Below, piece by piece: positions 34,122 to 42,948 of a DNA stretch of 54,441 bases. Location of the stretch: contig NZ_PIOD01000013.1 in NCBI RefSeq assembly GCF_003369565.1, positions 1-54,441 on the forward strand. Direction: 5' to 3'. A program made the position numbers and the translations under genes. The notes beneath the pieces are model-generated. The model was not told where the DNA came from. It worked only from the letters and a program-made list of their open reading frames with translations, and did not search any database. The stretch's first letter is position 1. Every line of letters starts with the position of its first letter. Origin of the DNA: Oceanobacillus chungangensis (GTDB lineage: Bacteria > Bacillota > Bacilli > Bacillales > Amphibacillaceae).

Positions 34122-34493
34122 TTGCTTACCTTTTATAAAATCGTGTTTCAGATAGTCATATTGTATTTATTCTTTCTATTAGGTGAGTGGATTCAGCAGT
34201 CACTTCATCTATTTATCCCTGGAAGTGTAATCGGAATGATCATTCTCTTCCTTTTATTGCTATTAAATGTAGTCAAACTGTCTTGGATTGATTTAGGATC
34301 CAAGTTTATTATTAGACATTTAGCCTTGCTTTTCATACCTGTAACGGTAGGTGTTATTGAATATCTCAACTTATTCAAAGGTGATGGCCTTATTTTGGTT
34401 TTCATCGTAATTATTAGTACATTACTCGTTATGATTAGCTCTGGTCTTTTGAGCCAATGGCTAGTGCAGAGAAAGGAAATAAAAAATGACTAA
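34122..34493 (+). CDS. CidA/LrgA family holin-like protein
   Basis: 123 residues with four hydrophobic segments. The pattern FLLGEWIQQSLHLFIPGSVIGMIILFLLL followed by LLFIPVTVGVIEYLNLF is typical of CidA/LrgA (core IPGSVIGM). The start is a TTG about 10 bases after AGGAG. It overlaps the next gene by 8 bases. CidA/LrgA proteins are linked to murein hydrolase control and, in Bacillus, to pyruvate uptake (PftAB). Which role applies here cannot be decided. No LytST-type regulator is adjacent. Confidence 0.85.
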   Translation: MLTFYKIVFQIVILYLFFLLGEWIQQSLHLFIPGSVIGMIILFLLLLLNVVKLSWIDLGSKFIIRHLALLFIPVTVGVIEYLNLFKGDGLILVFIVIISTLLVMISSGLLSQWLVQRKEIKND

Positions 34494-35175
34494 CCTTTAT
34501 ATCGGTTCTATCGCAATCATAGGAACTGTAATCCTTTATATTCTATCCGCAAAAATTCATGATCGATTTGCTAAACCCTATACAATACCAGTGCTCACCT
34601 CTACTGTTTGCATCGTTATCATCTTGCTCATTTCAGACATCCCCTATGCTGCATATATGACTGGCGGAAGATGGATAAATGAATTTCTTGGGCCTGCAGT
34701 TGTTGCTCTTGCCTATCCACTTTACATGCAACGTCATACAATTATAAAACTGTTAATTCCTATCTTAAGTGGAATCATTGCCGGCGCAGTTATTGGCGTT
34801 CTGTCTGGTGTTTTTCTCGCTAAATGGACAGGATTCAGTGATGAGATTATCGCTACTATCAGCACAAAGTCTGTTACTACACCAGTTTCAATGGCAATTA
34901 CGGAATCCATCGGCGGTATTCGTCCGTTAGCAGCTATCCTAGTTATTATTGCTGGTATTAGTGGGGCAGTTCTGAACGATTTGCTTTTCAAACTCTTCAA
35001 AATCCACCATTATATTGCCAAAGGTATCGCTTTAGGTAGTGCATCGCATGCTATTGGCACGGCTACATCAATGGAAAAAAGCCTTATCCAGGGTTCTGTT
35101 AGTTCTATAGCGATGGTCATTAGTGCGATAACCGTTTCAATAATTACTCCCGGAATAATTACATTTTTGGTGTAG
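34486..35175 (+). CDS. CidB/LrgB family membrane protein
   Basis: 229 residues with about seven membrane helices. It carries the LrgB stretches FLGPAVVALAYPLYMQ, SVTTPVSMAITESIGG and GIALGSASHAIGTATSMEKS. It works with the overlapping LrgA-type protein as a pair. The ATG lies inside the end of the upstream gene, with AAAGGAAA as ribosome-binding site. Lengths match YwbG/LrgB. Confidence 0.88.
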   Translation: MTNLYIGSIAIIGTVILYILSAKIHDRFAKPYTIPVLTSTVCIVIILLISDIPYAAYMTGGRWINEFLGPAVVALAYPLYMQRHTIIKLLIPILSGIIAGAVIGVLSGVFLAKWTGFSDEIIATISTKSVTTPVSMAITESIGGIRPLAAILVIIAGISGAVLNDLLFKLFKIHHYIAKGIALGSASHAIGTATSMEKSLIQGSVSSIAMVISAITVSIITPGIITFLV

Positions 35176-35194
35176 ACACTATCTCATTTTTTGC

Positions 35195-35233
35195 ATAAAC
35201 AGGGCAGTATTATTACTTACACACCCTGTTTAT
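35195..35233. terminator. Hairpin between the LrgB-like gene and a converging small gene
   Basis: ATAAACAGGG (35195-35204) pairs perfectly with CCCTGTTTAT (35224-35233) over a 19-base loop. The T-tails are weak on both sides. Its place between converging genes suits a bidirectional terminator. Confidence 0.6.
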
Positions 35234-35255
35234 ACTAACATTTCAATTTAAAAGT

Positions 35256-35411
35256 TCATTTATCTTCATTAGTTTTGTGAGATACAAATTCATTCGGCAA
35301 ATCTCCACCAACGGAATTATGATTCTTGTACTGGCTCTTTCTTCCATTCCGATGCTCTCCACTATTTTCATTTTCTTTAAACTGCCTGTTTTTCTGTTCT
35401 TTATTTGTCAT
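35256..35411 (-). CDS. Small hydrophilic protein, 51 residues
   Basis: The frame starts ATG 6 bases after AAGGAGGG and encodes MTNKEQKNRQFKENENSGEH and 31 more residues ending EFVSHKTNEDK. It is rich in Asn, Lys, Glu and His, has no hydrophobic stretch, and is probably unstructured. I do not recognise a family with confidence. Composition and size resemble minor spore or stress proteins of bacilli. The rest of 35412-35570 is AT-rich with nothing seen. Confidence 0.6.
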   Translation of the reverse strand: MTNKEQKNRQFKENENSGEHRNGRKSQYKNHNSVGGDLPNEFVSHKTNEDK

Positions 35412-35574
35412 GCAATCCCTCCTTATTGACTCGGTTTAGTTTAAGGAGATTATTATTATTTATACACTTCATTTCCACCTTGCAAAAATATCATTATATA
35501 TCCACCCCAAAATCAAATTCCGATTCGATTGTAATAGTGACCATTGATTAGATGATAGATGTTTTCTGAGTAAC

Positions 35575-35765
35575 TATAAGAAATCAAATGCCCTTGGACC
35601 AATCGCTCCGAAAATACACTACGTTGAAGAGTGAGCTAGCTATTATTTAATCACCTCTAAATAAGACGAGAAGACATTTCCGTCATTCCTGGAGTTGGTT
35701 TTGTAGCAGAGGACAGGAGAACAGCGGAAATCAAATTTCATCCAGTTGACAGTTTATAATATCAG
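35575..35765 (+). repeat. Dispersed repeat element, internally deleted copy E
   Basis: Same orientation as the copy at 9418. The start CTTGGACCAATCGCTCCGAA, AATACACTACG and the end block GTAGCAGAGGACAGGAGAAC, AGCGGAAATCAAATTTC, GACAGTTTATAAT are recognisable. The centre (CTTTCCGCGGGGAGC to CGGAAG) is missing or decayed. 35766-35904 holds only the amidase leader. Confidence 0.7.
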
Positions 35766-35904
35766 CATCAATGAATATGGGGTTATATCCGAAACAAAAA
35801 GGAGGACAAGTGTGGAATATTAGTAAAAATAGATATAAATCTAAAATATTTTTGTTTAAAACGATAAAGGTAAAGAAAATTAATAAGAATGGAGGAATTT
35901 AACT

Positions 35905-36717
35905 ATGAAACTTTATTTAGATCCAGGCCATGGAGGTTCTGATCCTGGTGCTAGTGGAAATGGTTTAAAGGAAAAGGATATTAATATAGATATCGCACTT
36001 CGAATTCGCAGCCTCCTGACAACAAATTATGAAAATGTCCAAGTAAGAATGAGCCGTACAAACGATAGCACGAAGAGCTTACAACAACGAACAAATGAAG
36101 CGAACAGATGGAGAGCGGATTTTTATATGTCTATTCACTGTAATTCATTTAATGGAGTTGCTAATGGTTATGAAGACTATATACACAATCTGCTATCCGA
36201 TCAATCTAGAACAGCAAACTACCAAGATATTCTGCATGACGAGATTATTAAAGTTAACAGGCTCAATAATCGCGGCCAAAAAAAGGCGAATTTCCATGTT
36301 TTACGTGAATCAACAATGGATGCATTTTTATCTGAAAATGGATTTATCGATAATAGTAAAGATGCGGCTCTAATGAAACAAACCTCATGGCGCCAGAAAG
36401 TTGCTGAAGGGCATGTAAATGGTTTGGTTAAGGCCTTTAAATTAAATAGAAAAACAACAAATCCAAGTCCGGGTGACCCCAGCAATCCTAATACACTCTT
36501 TAAGGTTATTGCAGGCTCATTCAAATCAAAGAAGAATGCCGATGCGCGCGTTACCTTCCTTAAAGGAAAGGGAGTTGAAGCTTTTGTAACTACTGCAACT
36601 ATTTCAAATGAACGCTGGTATCGTGTACAAGCTGGAGCATTTTCTAATCGTAAGAATGCAGAAGAACGTTTGAATACAATAGAGAATACAGGCGTAGACG
36701 CGTTTATTGAAATCTAA
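35905..36717 (+). CDS. N-acetylmuramoyl-L-alanine amidase with SPOR repeats (CwlC-like)
   Basis: 270 residues. The Amidase_3 domain (1-178) has zinc ligands His9 in LDPGHGGSDPG, Glu in GLKEKDIN and His in YMSIHCNSF, plus the catalytic Glu in LSENGFIDN. A short Pro/Ser/Asn linker leads to two SPOR-type repeats (ca. 194-270; FKVIAGSFKSKKNADARV and YRVQAGAFSNRKNAEERL). There is no signal peptide, as in B. subtilis CwlC, which acts in mother-cell lysis at sporulation. The ATG follows GGAGG. The gene suggests a spore-forming host. Confidence 0.9.
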   Translation: MKLYLDPGHGGSDPGASGNGLKEKDINIDIALRIRSLLTTNYENVQVRMSRTNDSTKSLQQRTNEANRWRADFYMSIHCNSFNGVANGYEDYIHNLLSDQSRTANYQDILHDEIIKVNRLNNRGQKKANFHVLRESTMDAFLSENGFIDNSKDAALMKQTSWRQKVAEGHVNGLVKAFKLNRKTTNPSPGDPSNPNTLFKVIAGSFKSKKNADARVTFLKGKGVEAFVTTATISNERWYRVQAGAFSNRKNAEERLNTIENTGVDAFIEI

Positions 36718-36721
36718 AAAG

Positions 36722-36761
36722 TGAAAAAACCTTTTTGTCTAAAGGCAGTAAGGTTTTTTCA
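36722..36761. terminator. Terminator after the amidase gene
   Basis: TGAAAAAACCTT (36722-36733) pairs perfectly with AAGGTTTTTTCA (36750-36761). T-runs on both strands make it potentially bidirectional. 36762-37122 holds no accepted gene. Confidence 0.85.
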
Positions 36762-37122
36762 TTACATATGAAAGTGTGGATTATCATTTCCGCATTCCGC
36801 ACAAACACTCATGCTCCTAGCACCCCCTCTTATGTCGGATTGCTCTTTTGCGCTTACATATTTAGAATCTAATCCCCATACTTTTGAAATATTACGATTC
36901 AATAACATTAACGAAACAAACAGAATACGATACAAGCATACCTTAATTCCCTTTTTAAAATGAGGAGCTGTAAATGCCGTAGTAAGGAGAATTCCCACAG
37001 GTTTATACCTTTTAGATGTTGTGCGAATCTATAAGTCTAATTGTTTGACCGTATATTATGTTTAGTGTATAATAAGTGGTCGCTACAATAATAAATTGAA
37101 ATAAAAAATATGAGGTGAGAAA

Positions 37123-39060
37123 GTGAAGAAATTTATATCATCAAAGATGGGATTCTTCGCGATCGCTCTAGTTCTTTTTTGGATTAAAACGTATATCATT
37201 TATTTAATAGAGTTTGACTTAGGGGTTAGTAATGGAATGCAGCAATTTCTATTATTCTTAAATCCTCTAAGCTCAGGGTTGATATTTCTAGGACTAGCTT
37301 TGTTCGCGAAAGGCAAGAAAGTTGGAATATGGATTATCATAATAGAAGCAGTATTAAGCTTTTTAATGTATTCAAATGTTGTTTTTTATCGCTTTAATAG
37401 TGATTTTATTACCGTTGCAGTACTAATGCAAACAGAAAACTTTGGCAGCCTTGGTGGTAGTATCGTCAGTCTAATGGAATGGCGTGATCTTTTATACACA
37501 CTTGATATTATCATACTGATTGTATTATTTAAGAAATTGAATATAAATTGGACTGCTGTTCGTACTAAAGCACGCAAGCCGATTACGGTTTTAGCTGCTG
37601 GTATTCTTATATTCACAATCAATCTCGGTCTTGCTGAAATCGATCGACCACAATTATTAGAACGTACTTTTGACCGAAACTATTTAGTGAAGTATCTAGG
37701 AATATATAACTTCACAATTTATGATACTATTCAAAGCACAAAATCATCTACACAGCGGGTTTTCGCTGATAGTAATGATATTACAGAAGTAGAGAATTAC
37801 ACAAAATCTAAATATGCTAAACCTAATGCCGAATTCTTTGGTAAAGGTGCAGGCAAGAATATTATTAAGATCCATCTTGAATCTTTTCAGTCATTCCTAA
37901 TTGATTATGAATTACACGGAGAAGAAGTAACTCCATTTCTAAATTCATTAGTACATGACGAGAGCTTGGATTACACGTATTTCGATAATTTCTTCCATCA
38001 AACAGAGCAAGGTAAAACTGCCGATGCAGAATTAATTATGGATAACTCTCTATATGGGCTACCACAAGGATCAGCCTTCTCAACTAAAGGGAATAACACT
38101 TATCAGGCATTGCCTGCAATTTTGAGTCAACAACAAGGATATACAAGCGGGATATTCCATGGTGATGGAAAATCATTCTGGAATCGCGACGAAGTATACA
38201 AAAGCTTTGGCGTAGATGAATTTTATCACGAAGATTATTATGATATGAGTGAAGAAAATGTCATCAATTATGGTTTAAAGGATAAACCTTTCTTTGAGCA
38301 ATCAATGCCATATTTAGAAGAAATGGCCCAACCATTCTATGCACATATGATGACTCTAACAAACCATCATCCATATTTAATAGATGAAGAGGAAGCTAGT
38401 CTTGCACCAGCTGAGACCGGCGACGGATCTGTTGACAGGTATTTCCAAACTGCTCGTTATTTAGATGAGTCATTAGAACAATTCTTTAATGATTTAAAAG
38501 AAGCAGGTTTATATGAAGATTCGATTATTATGATTTACGGTGACCATTACGGTATCTCTGATAATCATAACCGTGCAATGTCTGAAATTATTGGTGAAGA
38601 AATTACACCATTAAAGAACGCAGAATTACAACGTGTACCATTTATGATTCGCGTTCCTGGAGTAGATGGTCAAGGTACGAATCACGAATATAGCAGCATG
38701 GTAGATGTTGTACCGACATTATTGCATATTCTTGGAATTGATTCTCTAGACTATATTGTTTTTGGTACTGATATGTTCTCTGAGGATCATAAAGAGTTTG
38801 TACCTTTCAGAAATGGTGACTTTATCACTGAAAAATATAGCTCTATAAGAGGAGTATATTACGACAACGAAACAAAAGAAGTAATTGAAGAACCAACGGA
38901 AGAGATAAAAGCAATGAAAGAAACTGTTCTTCATGAATTAGAGCTTTCCGATAAAGTAATGTATGGTGATTTATTACGATTCTATACACCAAATAAAGAT
39001 TGGACACCTGTTGATGTAAATGACTATTTCTATGTTAAAGAAGAAGCCGAAACAGAATAG
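37123..39060 (+). CDS. Lipoteichoic acid synthase family protein (LtaS/YfnI/YqgS type)
   Basis: 645 residues. Five membrane helices occupy 1-170, and an extracellular sulfatase-like domain occupies ca. 240-610. Mn2+ and catalytic residues are Glu253 in HLESFQSF, nucleophile Thr299 in EQGKTADAE, the Asp/His pair in YGDHYGISDN, and His in MTLTNHHPY. Thr299 matches Thr300 of S. aureus LtaS. It polymerises glycerol phosphate from phosphatidylglycerol on the outer membrane face. Bacilli have several paralogues (LtaS, YfnI, YqgS, YvgJ), so the exact one is open. The GTG start follows GAGGTGAGAAA. Confidence 0.92.
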   Translation: MKKFISSKMGFFAIALVLFWIKTYIIYLIEFDLGVSNGMQQFLLFLNPLSSGLIFLGLALFAKGKKVGIWIIIIEAVLSFLMYSNVVFYRFNSDFITVAVLMQTENFGSLGGSIVSLMEWRDLLYTLDIIILIVLFKKLNINWTAVRTKARKPITVLAAGILIFTINLGLAEIDRPQLLERTFDRNYLVKYLGIYNFTIYDTIQSTKSSTQRVFADSNDITEVENYTKSKYAKPNAEFFGKGAGKNIIKIHLESFQSFLIDYELHGEEVTPFLNSLVHDESLDYTYFDNFFHQTEQGKTADAELIMDNSLYGLPQGSAFSTKGNNTYQALPAILSQQQGYTSGIFHGDGKSFWNRDEVYKSFGVDEFYHEDYYDMSEENVINYGLKDKPFFEQSMPYLEEMAQPFYAHMMTLTNHHPYLIDEEEASLAPAETGDGSVDRYFQTARYLDESLEQFFNDLKEAGLYEDSIIMIYGDHYGISDNHNRAMSEIIGEEITPLKNAELQRVPFMIRVPGVDGQGTNHEYSSMVDVVPTLLHILGIDSLDYIVFGTDMFSEDHKEFVPFRNGDFITEKYSSIRGVYYDNETKEVIEEPTEEIKAMKETVLHELELSDKVMYGDLLRFYTPNKDWTPVDVNDYFYVKEEAETE

Positions 39061-39096
39061 TTTCCTAGTCACTTACCGCGTTTTGTCTAATTAGTT

Positions 39097-39137
39097 AAGA
39101 GCAGTTATCTTCTTAAGAAGGTAGCTGCTCTTTTTGC
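39097..39137 (+). terminator. Terminator after the LtaS-type gene
   Basis: AAGAGCAG (39097-39104) pairs with CTGCTCTT (39125-39132), extended by bulged pairing inward and followed by TTTTGCTTTT. Confidence 0.8.
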
Positions 39138-39192
39138 TTTTCATTCTAATTCTATTCTTACAAATTCTATATTCGATCATCGAACCCTAATT

Positions 39193-39333
39193 TTATTTTT
39201 TTCCATCGTTTAATCTTCTAGCTTCTTCTGGACTTGACATTTTTGCTCTCCCTTTAAAACGAAGACCAACATCTCGGTCTGATTCTACACGTCCACTTTC
39301 CTTTAATTTCTTTTCTTGACGATCTCTTCCCAT
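39193..39333 (-). CDS. Small basic protein, 46 residues
   Basis: The frame starts ATG 5 bases after AGGAGGTG and encodes MGRDRQEKKLKESGRVESDR and 26 more residues (VGLRFKGRAKMSSPEEARRL is the core). It is charged, with no hydrophobic segment. It looks like one of the small conserved proteins of bacilli, but I cannot name it. A perfect 10-bp inverted repeat encloses its ribosome-binding site and start codon. Confidence 0.65.
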   Translation of the reverse strand: MGRDRQEKKLKESGRVESDRDVGLRFKGRAKMSSPEEARRLNDGKK

Positions 39334-39360
39334 GTTAACACCTCCTAATTTTAACATGGG
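39329..39360 (-). promoter_or_regulatory. Hairpin holding the start codon and presenting the Shine-Dalgarno in its loop
   Basis: CCCATGTTAA (39329-39338) and TTAACATGGG (39351-39360) are exact reverse complements. In the minus-strand mRNA the stem contains the ATG of the 46-residue gene, and the 12-base loop is AATTAGGAGGTG. Such a structure would hold the start codon in a helix while exposing the ribosome-binding site. Confidence 0.6.
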
Positions 39361-39413
39361 TTATTTAACTAATATTTATTCACTGTGTCATCAATGCTTT
39401 AATAATAATAAAA

Positions 39414-39442
39414 AAGAGCCACTCTACTCAGCATGAGCGGCT
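39414..39442 (-). terminator. Terminator of the DJ-1/PfpI gene
   Basis: AGCCGCTC pairs with GAGTGGCT on the minus strand (one G-U), followed by CTTTTTTATT. Confidence 0.7.
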
Positions 39443-39456
39443 AATACCTTTTCTCT

Positions 39457-40026
39457 TTATCTTCTTCCAACATAACTCCCATTCACCTGCTTAACGAATT
39501 CCTTAAGCAATCCAGGTAAGTCAGGCCATGCATGACCTGAAATAAGGTTCCCATCGACATGATTGGATTCCTCGATGTATTTCGCTCCAGCAGCTTCCAC
39601 TTCCGGTTTGCAAGCAATGTATGCCGTTAATTTCCTTCCCTGTAAATATTCCCTAACCGTTGTCAATACAAGACTTGCATGACAAACAGCGGCAATAGGC
39701 TTGTCTGCTTCAAAGAAGTGACTAACAATTCCCGGAACATGCTCGTTAAGACGAATATGCTCTGGTGCACGACCTCCAGGGATAATTAAGCCATCATAGT
39801 TCTCCGGATTGACATCAGCAAAAGAAGCAGTTGCCTCAATTAAATACCCTTTACTTTCCGTATACGTCTCCCAACCGATAAAATCGTGGATTACCGTATG
39901 CAGCTTTTTAGCTGACGGGGCAGCAATCGTTACCTCATACCCCTCTTCCAAACAACGATAATAAGGATAGTAAATTTCCAAAGACTCTACAGCATCACCA
40001 GCAAGAATTAATACCTTCTTCGTCAT
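39457..40026 (-). CDS. DJ-1/PfpI family protein
   Basis: 189 residues of the class I glutamine amidotransferase-like fold. The nucleophilic elbow is AAVCHASLVL with Cys ca. 115 and His 116, the acidic partner is Glu15 in GDAVESLEIYYP, and GLIIPGGRAPEHIRL (ca. 79-93) is typical of PfpI. Family members include proteases, chaperones and glyoxalase/deglycase-type enzymes. The role here is unknown. It stands alone, with its own terminator. Confidence 0.85.
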   Translation of the reverse strand: MTKKVLILAGDAVESLEIYYPYYRCLEEGYEVTIAAPSAKKLHTVIHDFIGWETYTESKGYLIEATASFADVNPENYDGLIIPGGRAPEHIRLNEHVPGIVSHFFEADKPIAAVCHASLVLTTVREYLQGRKLTAYIACKPEVEAAGAKYIEESNHVDGNLISGHAWPDLPGLLKEFVKQVNGSYVGRR

Positions 40027-40184
40027 AATATTCCCTCCAAATATAAAATGGTCGTTGCTTAGTTACTATATTCTATAATGGACAAGGAAAGTCCTACGCG
40101 AAATTCCAACAAAATTCTAAACTAGGTATCCTCCACCCTCTTCCTTCATATAATTAATGAACAAATAGGTAGGAGGTGACAAAC

Positions 40185-40559
40185 ATGGGAAACAGCTTGA
40201 TTAAAATCTCCGTAATCTACTTTCTTATCGGAATTACACTCGGGCTCTATATGTCAATTGGGCATGATTATGTATTAACAGGAGTTCATGTTCACATCAA
40301 TTTACTCGGTTGGGTGTCTCTTGCGATTGCTGGTATCTTTTATAAACTTTTTCCTCACCTTGCCCAAACTGCAACAGCGAAGGTTCACTTTTGGTTACAC
40401 AACATTGGTCTACCTGTTATGATGATCTCTCTCGCATTTGTAGTAACGGGTACTGGTGGAGTTTTCACTACATTATTATCCATTGGTGGCGTTGTAACTG
40501 TCCTTGCAATATATTTCTTCGCGTTCAATATATTGAGCAATTTAAATAAAACGTCTTAA
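40185..40559 (+). CDS. Small four-helix membrane protein resembling a cytochrome oxidase subunit I fragment
   Basis: 124 residues and four hydrophobic helices. The segment LTGVHVHINLLGWVSLAIAG with two His residues (ca. 35-37), and a further HFWLHNIGLPVMM in helix 3, resemble heme-ligand regions of heme-copper/NnrS-type subunit I proteins. The protein is far shorter than an oxidase. Similar short proteins are often labelled cytochrome-c oxidase in bacilli. A heme-binding or nitric-oxide related role is possible but not shown. The ATG follows AGGAGGTG at 6 bases. It is monocistronic with a strong terminator. Confidence 0.6.
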   Translation: MGNSLIKISVIYFLIGITLGLYMSIGHDYVLTGVHVHINLLGWVSLAIAGIFYKLFPHLAQTATAKVHFWLHNIGLPVMMISLAFVVTGTGGVFTTLLSIGGVVTVLAIYFFAFNILSNLNKTS

Positions 40560-40563
40560 AGCC

Positions 40564-40601
40564 ATGCCGTGCCACACTTCTTTGAGTGGTACGGCATTTT
40601 C
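40564..40601 (+). terminator. Terminator after the small heme-like membrane protein gene
   Basis: ATGCCGTGCCAC (40564-40575) pairs with GTGGTACGGCAT (40586-40597, one G-U), followed by TTTTC. Confidence 0.82.
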
Positions 40602-40672
40602 AAGTGTTAATATTGGAAATATTATTTAAATTTATTTATGATAGGAGGTAATAAGAATAAAGGTGGGATAGC

Positions 40673-41602
40673 ATGGTTGAGAGAGTAGAATTGGGAAAAA
40701 CGGGGTTGTATGTCCATCCAATTGGACTAGGGGCTAACAAAATCGGCGAAGAGGATAAAGAAACAAATACCGACTATGGAGGAAAGATCATTAACGCTGC
40801 AATCGAAAGTGGCCTCAATTTCATTGATACAGCATACATATATGGAAAAGGTCTTTCAGAAGAAATTATCGGTAAAACATTGAAAGAGAATAGGAATAGA
40901 AAGAACGTTATATTAGCAACAAAAGGGGCACATCGGTTCGAGGGGGACAAAATGATTGTCGATAATTCTCCCGCATTTCTTATACAAACAGTAGAAGAGA
41001 GTTTAAAAAGACTGCAAACAGATGTAATTGATCTATTCTATATTCACTTCCCTGACATAGAAACACCGAAGTATGAAGCAATCGGTACATTACAGCGATT
41101 AAAAGAATCCGGGAAAATTAGGTCCATCGGGGTCTCAAATTTTTCATTTGAACAGCTTAAAGAAGCAAATCAAGATGGATACATTGATGTGGTCCAGGAC
41201 GAGTATAATCTCATTAATCGTAAAGCAGAAACAGCATTATTCCCATTTTTCTTAGATAACAATATCTCATTTATCCCCTATTACCCATTAGCATCAGGTC
41301 TTCTAGCAGGGAAATACAGACACGACACCGTTTTTAGTGAAAGACAAAAATCCCGACCACAATTTCAAGATGATGTCTACTTCAATTATTTAGAAAAGGT
41401 TGATAAATTTAGAGCAATTGCGGATAAACATAATGTAGATGTTGCGCATATTGTCTTAGCATTCTATTTAACAAGGGAAACAATTGATTCCGTTATTCCG
41501 GGAGCAAGAAACAGACAGCAAATTGAAGATAATTTAAAAGCTGCTGAAGTGAAGCTCACAAAAGAAGATATTCAGTTTATTGATGATATTTTTCCTGTTT
41601 AA
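40673..41602 (+). CDS. Aldo/keto reductase
   Basis: 309 residues of the AKR TIM barrel. The catalytic tetrad is Asp53 and Tyr58 in FIDTAYIYGKG, Lys in ILATKGAHR (ca. 84) and His in FYIHFPD (ca. 125). The cofactor-binding region is SVIPGARNRQQIEDNL near the C-terminus. Such enzymes reduce aldehydes and ketones with NADPH; the substrate is not deducible. The ATG follows AGGTGGG. It converges on the namA gene with a shared terminator. Confidence 0.9.
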   Translation: MVERVELGKTGLYVHPIGLGANKIGEEDKETNTDYGGKIINAAIESGLNFIDTAYIYGKGLSEEIIGKTLKENRNRKNVILATKGAHRFEGDKMIVDNSPAFLIQTVEESLKRLQTDVIDLFYIHFPDIETPKYEAIGTLQRLKESGKIRSIGVSNFSFEQLKEANQDGYIDVVQDEYNLINRKAETALFPFFLDNNISFIPYYPLASGLLAGKYRHDTVFSERQKSRPQFQDDVYFNYLEKVDKFRAIADKHNVDVAHIVLAFYLTRETIDSVIPGARNRQQIEDNLKAAEVKLTKEDIQFIDDIFPV

Positions 41603-41603
41603 A

Positions 41604-41645
41604 ACTAAAACTCGGAATCAGTGGGTCCTGATCCCGAGTTTTAGT
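41604..41645. terminator. Bidirectional terminator between aldo/keto reductase and namA
   Basis: ACTAAAACTCGGAATCAG (41604-41621) pairs with an 18-base partner (41628-41645) with one mismatch, ending in GAGTTTTAGT. It serves both convergent genes. Confidence 0.9.
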
Positions 41646-41649
41646 CTGC

Positions 41650-42696
41650 TTAACGAATCCCACGTTTATATTGAACAGGTGGTGTTACCTTTCCAGTAAC
41701 AGCCTTTATTGCATGAAGTGCCCAGTATGGATCATTCAGCATCCCCCTCGCAACTGCAATTAAATCTGCGTCACTATTAGCGACAGTCGCTTCGGCAACT
41801 AGTGGGTCACTTAATTTCCCTACCGCAATTACTGGCACGTTTAATGCTTCTTTAAACGCCCGAGCGAACGGCACCTGATATGCCGGGTGATTAGCAGGTT
41901 TCAACTCTCCTGGTAGCCCCTCTCCACCGCTAGAAATATGAAACATATCAACGCCAGCCTCTTTAAAACGCTTCGCTATTTCAATCGCATGTTCAATTTT
42001 GTAGCCACCATCAATATATTCAATTGCCGACAGTCTCAGGATCAAAGGCATATCAGCAGGAATCACACTTTTTACTGCTTGAATTACTTCTAAACCAAAC
42101 CTTGCCAGGTCCTCACCATACTCATCTTTACGATTGTTAATACTTGGCGACATAAATTGATGAAGCAAGTATCCATGTGCTCCATGAAGTTCGATGGTAT
42201 CAAATCCAGCTTCAACAGCACGCCTCGCAGCATCTTTAAATTGAATGACAAGTTCTTTCACTTCTTCTGTTGTTAACGCTCTTGGTCGTTTTAGCTTTCC
42301 ATTGATACTTTCTTCAGCAAGAACTTCGACTGGAATATCAGATGCACCTACTGGCTGTTCTGCATCCTCTGCTTTACGACCTGCATGGGCGATTTGAATA
42401 CCAATCTTTGCACCATACTTATGAACCTCATCAACAATTCTTCTATAAGCTGGTACATGTTCATCTGACCATAATCCTAAATCACCGTTTGTAATTCGAC
42501 CCTCTGGATCAACATCCGTCATCTCCACAATAATAAGCCCTGTACCGCCAATTGCCCTTGATACATAATGAACGAAATGCCAATCATTCGGCATCCCATC
42601 CTCTGTATCAACGGAATACTGACACATCGGCGCCATCACAATTCTATTTTTTAATTCTAAACCCTTTATTTTATATGGTGTAGGCAATGTAGCCAT
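41650..42696 (-). CDS. namA: NADPH dehydrogenase NamA (YqjM), Old Yellow Enzyme family
   Basis: 348 residues, an FMN-containing TIM barrel. Key sites are Cys25/26 in MAPMCQYS (the redox-tuning Cys of YqjM-type enzymes), QIAHAGRKA with the substrate-binding His pair partner in ELHGAHGYLLHQFMSP, Arg in LILRLSA, and IAVARGMLNDPYWA at the phosphate site. It reduces activated C=C bonds of enones, nitroesters and other electrophiles and is linked to oxidative or xenobiotic stress. It is a single minus-strand gene. Confidence 0.93.
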   Translation of the reverse strand: MATLPTPYKIKGLELKNRIVMAPMCQYSVDTEDGMPNDWHFVHYVSRAIGGTGLIIVEMTDVDPEGRITNGDLGLWSDEHVPAYRRIVDEVHKYGAKIGIQIAHAGRKAEDAEQPVGASDIPVEVLAEESINGKLKRPRALTTEEVKELVIQFKDAARRAVEAGFDTIELHGAHGYLLHQFMSPSINNRKDEYGEDLARFGLEVIQAVKSVIPADMPLILRLSAIEYIDGGYKIEHAIEIAKRFKEAGVDMFHISSGGEGLPGELKPANHPAYQVPFARAFKEALNVPVIAVGKLSDPLVAEATVANSDADLIAVARGMLNDPYWALHAIKAVTGKVTPPVQYKRGIR

Positions 42697-42948
42697 TCAT
42701 TTCTCCTCCCTTAATGCTTATGCGTGCAATTTTATATATTGAACATATAAAAGTCAACAGAACTGTTTATCTACGAAATTTGTTAGACGGCAATAAATAA
42801 GTCGACTAACAAAAGGAATAAATCTTCATTATCTACTACCCTGAAATAAAAAGAAATTGTATACTAGTAAAGGCACCAAATCTTCAATATTTTATAAAAA
42901 AAACATCAATAACCAATAGTGTTCAGTAGAAAATGAAAGGCGGATGAA

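Noticed and set aside
36762..36998. 78-codon minus-strand frame ending MSVCAECGNDNPHFHM, stopping right at a terminator
   Set aside because: The placement at a bidirectional terminator is suggestive, and an internal ATG has AGGGGGTG upstream. The long form shows no family resemblance and the short form is only 16 codons, so support is too thin.
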